A stretch of DNA of 64,000 nucleotides. It comes from Siphonodentalium dalli. Lineage: Eukaryota > Mollusca > Scaphopoda > Gadilida > Siphonodentaliidae. The stretch lies in assembly GCA_032622095.1 (NCBI GenBank), contig CP136067.1, positions 134,979,990 to 135,043,989 of the forward strand, read 5' to 3'. Below are positions 55,123 to 64,000 of the stretch, one piece after another (within the stretch, counting starts at the first letter, position 1; every line of letters starts with the position of its first letter). The notes beneath the pieces were generated by a model. It saw only the letters and a program-made list of their open reading frames with translations. It was not told the DNA's origin and searched no databases. The position numbers and the translations under genes are program-made.

Positions 55123-55340
55123 CTGAGAAAAGAGAATTAATTCTCACTGATTTTAGAATCATGTGACTATTAATATTATTAACCCTTTCATGGGGTTCAT
55201 CATATATGGCAAATTTTGGTACGCCGAAAAAATCACAACTTTTGTACCCTGTTGTTACGTCGGTTACATTGGGTACAAATTAGAAAATGTATTCCCTGAA
55301 CTAATTGGTAGTATTGACAAAAAATTGCTCTGTAGAAAAA
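55123..55340. other. Sequence upstream of exon 1 seen, no exon recognised
   Basis: 'ttaaccctttcatggggttc' at 55178 resembles a family-C end but no partner end is visible. Confidence 0.4.
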
Positions 55341-56293
55341 ACAAGAGGTGGCATCAGAGATGCTGTGTCTCGTTTTCGGTGGCTTACCGCCGGTGGCTAC
55401 CGCCAATTGGTGTGCATCAGTATCGGAAGACTAATTAATAGGTAAAATCGAAAAATGACTAATGAAGGGCCATAACTCCATCAAATTTTATCGGGCCAGG
55501 CTGGTTTTCGAACCCGTCCGAAATATTCTTGGCAAGTATGTCTATTCCAAATTTTAAACAAATCGGAGGACGTTTGTTGAAGTTATTGCGCTAACAAGCT
55601 GAAAATTCGTGAAAAATGACTAATTAAGGGCCATAACTCTATCAAATTTTATCGGACCAGGCCGGTTTTCGAACTCATCCGAGATATTCTTGGGAGACAC
55701 CTATATACCAAATTTCCATCAAATCGGATAACGTTTGTTGAAGTTATCGCGCTAACGAGCTGAAAAATCGTGAAAAATGACTAATTAAGGGCCATAACTC
55801 TATCAAATTTTATCGCACCAGGCCGGTTTTTGAACTCGTAAGAGATATTCTTGGGAGACACCTATATACCAAATTTCAATCAAATCGGATAACGTTTGTT
55901 GAAGTTATCGCGCTAACGAGCTAAAAATTCGTGAAAAATGACTAATTAAGGGCCATAACTCTATCAAATTTTATCGGACCAGGCCGGTTTTCGAACTCGT
56001 CCGAGATATTCTTGGGAGACACCTATATCCCAAATTTCAATCGAATCAGATAACGTTTGTTGAAGTTGTTGCGCTAACGAGCCTAAAATCAGTGAAAAAT
56101 GGCAAAGGGCCATAACTCTGTAATAAATGTGGGGACGAACCCGATTTTTTGTCTGCAGCTTACGTGCATGGATATGTACTCAAACACCAAATTTTTGAGT
56201 TATAAGCAAAACACGTCGAACGCCCGCCCGCCGCCCGCCCGCCCACCGTCCCTCATCAAACTATAAGTCGAGTTTTGGAAAAAAACTTGACTA
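55341..56293 (+). mobile_element. Pearl-type element, copy 2
   Basis: Same start ACAAGAGGTGGCATCAGAGA and same end hairpin (AGTCGAGTTTTGG...ACTTGACTA) as 50396-51356; four core units, C/G run 56222-56244. Confidence 0.8.
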
Positions 56294-57991
56294 AAAATTA
56301 TGTTAATAATATAACACTTTTTCACTACCTGAGCACATGTTTATATTGATGTTCCGATAATCGGAATCGGCCATTGGCCGATAATAGCCCATCGGATAAT
56401 AATCGTACCTCGCAGTTGAACATCGGCTTTTACTGATTGTCAAAACAAACAAAAACGTTCTAGTATCTAAGTGCAATATGCACACTTTAATAAACGCACG
56501 CAACACAACCGTAGTATTGAATGTAAAACGCAGTTGTAACAGCCTAAAAAGAAGTTATTGGCATCGTCCAAACAGTCTGATATGACTATATATAAGCATG
56601 ACAATACACATATGACCGACATATCCCGTGTAATATGAAGTTATTGGTTCAATCGCGTGGACACGAAATAGATTCACAGAAAGCTTTAAACAGCTGACCT
56701 CATTCAATAGTTTCCTGTTAGAGCACGTGCAATGCTGTGACGTCACATGCAATGTCAACAATTTGAAGCACACACTGAATGAATTAGTTCAGTTGCGATC
56801 AGAACTGTCTTCAATAACGACCAATTGGCCTTTTCGTCTGAAGGTGACAATATGGTGAAGTATAGTTCCAACTTGCACTTGTTTTTTCCGCTCCGCGAAT
56901 CGCCATTGTTTAGTGATGCTCTCTTTACAAGTTACAGCAAACGCAATGAAATATGCTTAGCTCCACTTTGAACTTGGAGGCGGTCTCGCGAAACAAAAAT
57001 TGAGTAGGCAGAACTATAAAAGCTTCCCAGTTGTCAAAAGACAAAAGGTGTGACCATTGGGAATTTGGGAAATCTCAGACAAATATGACAGCAATTATTA
57101 TCCATCAATCTAAATTTAATTAATAATCATCTTCATTCCATATATTGTCGCAATTAAAGTGGATATGTCCTTATTTTTTCAGTTATCCCCCATGGGAATC
57201 GATTACAGTTGGTTTGGTATAGAATTACTTCCCTTTGTCGAGTTATTTTGTACGCATGCGCACACGTTTGTTTACAGAAACACACTAAAAGTGTAAGCCG
57301 ACTCCGGCGACAATTAAATTAAAGTTGCAAGCGGAGTTTCATGATTACGTTTAGTACGTTTTACTCCATTGTTTCTCAATGGATATGAATGGAATTTTCA
57401 AAGTATGTCCGTGTTTATAATCGTTTAAATTAAATTAAAACAAAATCACACATTTGATGATGTATTGAAATGTTTCGTTCTGAAGCACACTGTAAAGCGT
57501 AAGATGCCGGCTCCAAAATAACAGATGTAAGAAAATCGACATTTCGACGGTGAAAAGTCTCGTTGCGGGTGGTGAACTTCGTGGTAAAAATTGACATTTC
57601 GGCCTCAAACAGCCTCAAAGGTGAAAAAGCGCCGGCGGACGTGATATTGCATTATTTCCTTTGTTTCTCAAACGATATGAATCAAATTTGGAATTTATGT
57701 CCGTATTGAGTTATGGAATGCAAAAACTTCAATAAATTACGAACAAATTACGAATGTGTTGATTTTATCGAACTGAGCGTGTAGATATGTGTAGCCTACA
57801 TGCATGTTATCGGATTAACCAGGATTAACTAGAACAATAATTGGCAACGCTGTTACGCTGGGCTATAATGGCGGGAACCTTTAAGTATTAATAAGGCAAA
57901 TGTATGTTAATAATAACTCTATTTAATAATAATGCATATAATAAAAATACATATAATACATAAACATTAAATAATAAACAAAAAGGTATAG
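56294..57991. other. No gene recognised
   Basis: Includes a 56340-56410 stretch 'ccgataatcggaatcggcca' + 'ttggccgataat' that is internally palindromic. No EF-hand exon found on the minus strand, and no promoter can be supported. Confidence 0.4.
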
Positions 57992-59065
57992 GGGAGACCG
58001 GGGCATGTTGGAACGTGGGGTATATTGAAACACCTCTCTTGTTAAAAAATAAAACAGCATCTACAATTTCCACTTATTTTGTGGAAAACACTCTGGCATA
58101 TATGCACATATAACGCAAAAACATTCTGACTATTCTCGGAATGGTGTAAGAGATATGCACAAAAATATCTTTGGGGGGGGGGGGTATCAAGTAATTTTTT
58201 TGATTTTCAGGTTTTATCATTGTTCAAGATAAAATTTCGGGACGTAAAGGTTGTAAATTATGTCAGTTGATCCAGTTTCATTTCATTTCAGTCATAAATA
58301 AAACAAAATACTGATTAATTAGTGTCTTTCCAAGATCGTGTACCATCAGACCCTTTTTCCACGTCGGGGGCATGTTGGAACATCCCATTGTGTCCCCATA
58401 GTGCGACTTACGGGAAAACCCCATAAAATTTGGCATTGAGCTAGTATAATTAACCATTATGGAACAATTCAGAAGGAATTATGGATGAATTCATCTCAGT
58501 TGCTTGCAACCATGTCCTAAATATGATTTCAATATGTTTTCGTTGATGAATAATTATTTGTGTGGCAAATGGGGAGGTTTGTATAGATAGCATGCACTAA
58601 AAACCCCTCCAAATTTTGCCCTGCTACGCCCCTCCCGTGTGTGAAACGACGTTTTCATTGGATGTGTTGCGTTTTCCAATGATGACGATTTCTCGTACAT
58701 ACTTTATGCCTCGGACTCAGCTATTATGTTTTATACTAGCAATTTAATATAGTTCTTGGAATATATTAGTAGTTTTACCTTGAACTTTGCATTGATTTCA
58801 TATGTGTTCCTTACATGATCAGTGTTCTGACTTACCCCAGTCGATGTTCCAATTTGCCCCTGGTTTCAAACAATTTAACCCGGGGCATGCTGGAACGAAT
58901 TTATTTTTTCTATGTAAAAGCGAAATGGATCATATATAATGAAATGCCATATTTAAAGTCTTTGATATACTTTATAATAATAGTTGAAAAAAGGAAGGGG
59001 CCCATGCTCACATTTTCCTGTATGTGTGATTGAATATAAAACGTTCCAACATGCCCCGCTCTCCC
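57992..59065. mobile_element. Non-autonomous DNA transposon with GGGGCATGTTGGAAC ends, 1.07 kb
   Basis: GGGAGACCGGGGCATGTTGG + AACGT at the left; ACGTTCCAACATGCCCCGCT + CTCCC at the right (one mismatch in 25). The same motif occurs three more times inside (58365-58383, 58843-58862 reversed and diverged, 58879-58897). The ORF at 58815-59033 is not recognisable. Confidence 0.75.
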
Positions 59066-59910
59066 ATACATTTGCAACTGCTCATGTTTTGTGTTGTATG
59101 GTACGTCGTATATAATTAATGAACTCCTCTTGTAACGGACGATTCCGCCGGATATCCAGGAAATCAACGGCCACAAACTTCGAGATTCATATCGCGAAAA
59201 TATAATCAACGATAATTAAGGGTGCCCTGGACATTGGGTGATTTCTCCATGTGTCATAGGTAATAATCAATGATGGACACCTTTTAGACAGTCTTTTCGA
59301 TAACAAATTGTCTGCATCATTCGAAATACAACTTGGACAATTATATTATAACAACACAATGCATATGCCGCAAGTATAACAGATACCAATTCCCTTTATT
59401 CCGGCTTATCCATTTGCTATAGCTTTCTTATAGTGTACTTTTGCATCAACGTGTAGTACAAGACAAGTTTTAGACAACGAATAAGAATTATGATCAGCAA
59501 ATGGGCCATTCTCCGGAAAAGTGCGAAACAGGACCGGCCTACCATACTCGTCCAAAACAAACTCTTACAGATCACGCTAAATTTAATTTCCCCATAAATT
59601 AGAAGTGTATCAAAATCTAAGAAAGCATCCTCTATGGCGGCCACCATTTTATGAATTAGTAAACGGACATACGAAAAATTCAATAAGAGTCCCCAGTATA
59701 GTATATTGTATTGTTTTGTAATGACTATATAGAAGAACATTTCCGATCAGACAGGAGTTTCACCATTCAGAAATCTTATCAATTGGTGCCATAATAGATG
59801 ATGACTTAAGTGTCAGATGCATGTTTTGCCTAAATTTCCTGGTATATGTCTAAATGTATTTGCTAGGAATTTCTTTCGGAAATTTGGTATAAGCGATTAT
59901 TGTGACACAA

Positions 59911-60622
59911 TGGCTGCGGACACACGTATCACAGTAGTGATGGCATAGTAGGTGTGACAATTTATTATGGTGGAGTTTGGTGACAATTGGTCGTCACAAT
60001 TAATATGCCATATAGCTGGCCATGTCGCCCGCTGCATATTCGCACAATGAGTCTTCCAAAGTTCGTTATGATCAGCCTTTTTCTTGTTTTGGTCCTTGTA
60101 TATATTGTTCGCTTTGTTTATTTCAGATACTTTCTCTCAGCTACATTTCTCCCAACAATTCCGACACAGCTTCATCGGCCCACATGATAATGTTAGCGGA
60201 ATTATGCGTAGAACTAAATGTCGCAAAATTAAAAATGCAATTGGGGAACTGTCTTAATACGCATGAAATTAATATAAGTAGATAAACATGCAGTGAGATC
60301 ATGTCAATAAAATACTACGTGCATGATATGTAAGTGAATGAGGGATTGCCATGGTCAAACACAATTATGGACGATCGATCGTGCAATTATATTATATCGT
60401 AGATAATACAATGTAGCAAAACGTAATGAGTAGAGATCAACCTTGGTGAAACGCAATGGGTTAATTGGTCGAGTCGACTCATTGTGCGGAAACTAAGCGG
60501 GCAACATGGCGAGCTATAATATGGCACATAATTATGACGATCAATTGTCACCAAACTCCACCATAATAAATTGTCACACCTACTATATGGCATCGCTACT
60601 GTAATACGGGTGTCCGCAGCCA
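59911..60622. mobile_element. 712-bp element with terminal inverted repeats of about 145 bp
   Basis: Left arm 59911-60053 (TGGCTGCGGACACACGTATC ... CACAATGAGTC) and right arm 60476-60622 are complementary with scattered differences. The central 420 bp has no recognised coding capacity. No target duplication found. Confidence 0.78.
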
Positions 60623-61011
60623 ATATGTAAGAACTATCGACCCATTGGATAGTATAACATCATTTACTTCACTTTTATGACAAATATTTAAAATTTCACT
60701 GTTTTCCGGTTCCAAGAACCTCTGTAAAATAGATTGTTTTCAAAAGTACAGTTCATATATCCATGATATCCAGTCTGATATATATCCAGACTCCGTCTCA
60801 TTACTTTCATCTATATATTGATTGAAATGAAACACGGTCTGAGTTTTGTTAGACAGCATGATATCATAACATAACACAAATATGTCGGCAACAAGTCGCA
60901 ATAAATTTTAGCCCAAGTTACGTAATATGAAATATAATTTGAAGTTTTCACGCGTTGCAAGCTGTCTGTTCACAGTTTATGTATGTATGCGGTATTAGGT
61001 TGTTACTCGTC

Positions 61012-61230
61012 GAAATGATATCTGATGTTCCAAAGTTCCGAATCAAGTCTTTCTTTGAAGGTTTTCAGGTCTTCCGAATCTACCACGAACTGTGATAAAT
61101 CGCTCCAATGAAGCACCACTCAGTCTGCAAAGAAGTGCAAATGGGTGTCTTTGTTGCATCTATTGGGGTGTAATTTGTGAGTGTGGTCCCTCATTCCCGA
61201 ATCGTATACCATCTGGAACATAGACATATC
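61012..61230 (-). pseudogene. LINE reverse transcriptase C-terminal fragment
   Basis: Reading the minus strand gives GMRDHTHKLHPNRCNKDTHL + HFFAD, a stop, then VVLHWSDLSQFVV and LKTFKERLDSELWNIRY. The pattern (LRGHxxKLxxxRCxxxxRxxFFxxRVVxxWNxLP...LxxFKxxLDxxL) is the tail of many LINE reverse transcriptases. One internal stop shows it is dead. Confidence 0.7.
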
Positions 61231-64000
61231 TGAAGATCGTGAGAATGATGAGAGGAGACTTAATTTTTCTTGATTTGTGACATTTAATAATTATTTACAA
61301 TTAGAAAGGCAACTACCCATAAAGAATTTTCTATATTCGAGAATGTTCATGTCACGAATGTTGATAAATGAAACATTGTTCAGAGATAAGGGCTGGTTCA
61401 TGTGTTGATAACTAAATTAAAGCTGACCACCATATCTCTTAACACTGCGGCCTAATTCCAGTTGACCGCTCCCTGCTTGATGGGACCACAGTTGTTCCCA
61501 TTGGGCTGTAGTACTTGTGACTGCTTTATTCTTCATTATAATATATGGGTGTATGATTCTATATTATGTTATTAAAATCTAACTCAACATTATGATACAA
61601 ATGAAGACTCCTTGCATAGAGCCAATGCAATATTAAGCTATGTTGTGTGAAATAATTTCACTGAAATTACTATTATTCGAGCAGTTCTTGGTACCCAAAT
61701 GGACAAAAACAAAAATTATATTTCCAACCTCTCAAATGTATTAAAATCCATTGTTTTTAGCGTCTCTTAATAATTTCTCAGATTATATATACAATGAAGA
61801 TGATGATAAGTGAAATTCAAGATTGAAAATATCTTACCATTTTGGGCTGGATTTATGCAACCGTGCGTTTCCCCTTAACCACCACACGGTCACAAACTTC
61901 TGCACAGATGCGCCACTAAGGATTGTAGTTGATGGTAAAAAGAATCAATCTCACAATTTAGAAGTCTTCAGTAACTGTTCCAATGGTTTCACCTTGTTTG
62001 CTCTGATAGTTGATTGTATATATCACATATTAATTTGGCTTTTTAATTCTAATATTTGGAATGGAGTAGCATAGCGTCATACATTAATCTAAAATTGGTG
62101 AGCAGCATTTGCCTCTCTTCGCGGGCAGGTATTCATTCTAAGTATTACATGGCTCTGATACAATCGCAACTTCTCGGATTATCGTTCTTGCAGAAATAGT
62201 ATATTTGCGTATACGGAAATCACCGAGGTTTGCCGATTGCATGGGCTCTGATGGTGAATCAATCAATTAGCGCTCAGTGACTAAATGTCATCAATGGCTT
62301 CGATGACGACATGTTGACCATACACTATACAGAGACAAGGGCATATCTTAAATTCATTTCTAATTAACCCATTTTCATTGTTAAGATTCATACTATGTGG
62401 AACTATGCAATTTCAGCAATGTGACACTTAAATATGACACTTCCATGTTTTCTGGACAAACACAAATTACTCTACAAATTACTCACAATATCATGGCATT
62501 TATAAAAGTGTTTAGTTGCACCACGCTGACTTACTCTGAGTTACTTGTAGCTCCATACGGACACCAAATTAACGAAAATTGTGAATACCGATCGGAACTG
62601 ATGTGTGATTTTAAGTGAAAATAACTTTCGAATATTTGGGCAAGTCGCGGTGTGTGGTTTCTGTGCTGTGTGTAGTAAATTTATTTCGCGACCAGATTAA
62701 TACTCTGCGCTGCATGTCCTTCTCCATTAAACATACAATGCCATGATATGGCCAGTGCGCCATAAACCAAACCCTATAAACACTACATTTTATATAGTTC
62801 AAGACTGATGGCTAGTGTTTGTTGCAAATAGAACCAGGCCTGTCATCCTTTCTGTTGTATTTAGATATTTGCTACTATCTTACTGTTTGTCGTTATTTAT
62901 AAATTGTTTCTAATTCAAAGCCACCTGTCATAAAGAATCATTGGCAAAGCATATATAACTTTCCGGTGAAATACTATAGTTTGCTTATAAATTGCCGTGC
63001 TTATGAATGCAATCGAACGACAATTATTATAAATGCACCACCAACGTGCATGTTTCCAGTGAAGATTGTCACATTGCAACCTGTGTTACGTTTGTTGGTT
63101 TGTCTTTCTCCATATATTTGAAACAAAGTCCATATAAGTGCAAATTTCTTGCAGCGCTAACCTTGTATGAATAGAACACACACCATATTCGTGTCACACA
63201 TGTGTCATAAATGGGGGTGGGACATTTAGAACATGATATAGGATATTACCAGACCACATGCCGCGAGATCGAGAGACACTATATTAGTCATCCACACCAC
63301 GCATATCGAGTGTACAAGAAAGTCAATTTGAAATATGATAAAGATTCATCTGCAATTGTATTTTTCTTGGCATTTTCGGTATCCGTCACCAAGAAAACGC
63401 AACACATTACGGTTTACTAGTATATGCACACAATCAACACATCGATGCAAACTGTATAACATATATGAGACGTATTCTGTCTGGCTTCCGTATTCGTTGG
63501 TTCCGATTCCCGGCGATGGGATTAATTTCGAATTTTATGACATTGGGGAGGGTTAAGTTTTTACCTTTTATCTCATCAATTGATAAATGGATTAATGATG
63601 AAACTACAGTTTGATGAAATGTTATTTATGTAGTCATAACAATAATATAAAATATACCACTGCGATATACCGTTTTCTTGATTTTCGTATGGCAGTTCAG
63701 TAAGTGTTAAAATTAAAATCGGCCACCATGTTGGATGCCATCTTGGATTTTGATACTCTTAATTATAACAGTGCATATGGATGGAAATTCGCATCTGACA
63801 CTTCTTATGTGTGATTGATATTAAATAAAACCAAATACGTCGCATTATTCACCATTATTGGTTCCTATTGCCAGTGATGGCTTTATTTTAAATTGTATGG
63901 CACTGGGGAGGCCGGTTATATTTTTACCTATTATCTCAACATTTGTGGGTATATTTATTGTAATAAGGTTTACATTTTTAGGTAGGAAATGCTCCACCCC
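61231..64000. other. No gene recognised
   Basis: Several short ORFs (61823-62074, 62397-62618, 63211-63420) show no family. 63473-63590 and 63838-63952 are a diverged tandem pair ('ggttccgattcccggcgatg' / 'ggttcctattgccagtgatg', 'cattggggag' / 'cactggggag'). Confidence 0.45.

Noticed and set aside
55123-64000. EF-hand exons of the Rab gene
   Set aside because: Expected for the family, but no DxDxDG-type loop flanked by splice sites was found on the minus strand; they are probably beyond the window.

Overview
This is an AT-rich, intron-dominated window from an animal nuclear genome, most likely a bivalve or other mollusc. The clues are two pearl-type elements (about 150-bp core repeats of the 'gggccataactct' type followed by short GC-rich motif runs), many miniature transposons, BEL/Pao and LINE debris, and long introns with consensus GT-AG junctions. 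The species cannot be named from the sequence.

The one host gene recognised lies on the minus strand and spans almost the whole window. Twelve small exons between 55122 and 1078 join in a single open frame of 523 codons, with every intron phase compatible. In transcript order they are 55122-54970, 46701-46611, 38274-38179, 36583-36512, 36153-36038, 32105-32034, 31321-31261, 13356-13300, 9488-9403, 6126-5665, 5373-5153 and 1159-1078. The product is a large Rab GTPase of the CRACR2A (EFCAB4B/Rab46) / RASEF / Rab44 group: a long coiled coil, a linker with GSVLGKYF, an acidic low-complexity region with internal repeats, then a Rab domain with P-loop GDSGVGKS, switch I TTIGIDF and G3 WDTAGQE. The Rab domain is cut off at the left edge. 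The N-terminal EF-hands expected for the family were not found to the right of 55122.

The rest is intronic or flanking DNA with a dense transposon record. Intron 7 (13357-31260) holds a 3.9-kb satellite with a 90-bp period. Recurrent families are: (A, B, C) three TTAA-flanked, piggyBac-like miniature elements that share one internal palindromic module; (D) a TA-flanked near-perfect palindrome with TACAGTAATG ends; (E) an element with CAAGCCT ends and 8-bp target duplications; two hAT-like elements with 7-8-bp duplications; and several single long-inverted-repeat elements. A BEL/Pao fragment (48053-49172) keeps the integrase zinc-binding and DUF5641 parts but lacks the integrase core.

The most unusual signal concerns splicing. 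At two separate exons of the Rab gene the exon/intron junction itself is the unit of a tandem array: a 36-bp repeat (about 34 copies) after the switch I exon and a 22-bp repeat (5 copies) after the second exon, so each intron opens with a ladder of duplicate 5' splice sites. A third, in-frame 39-bp array lies in the acidic exon. In addition, the loop of one family-D palindrome holds 18 bp identical to a host exon about 320 bp away.
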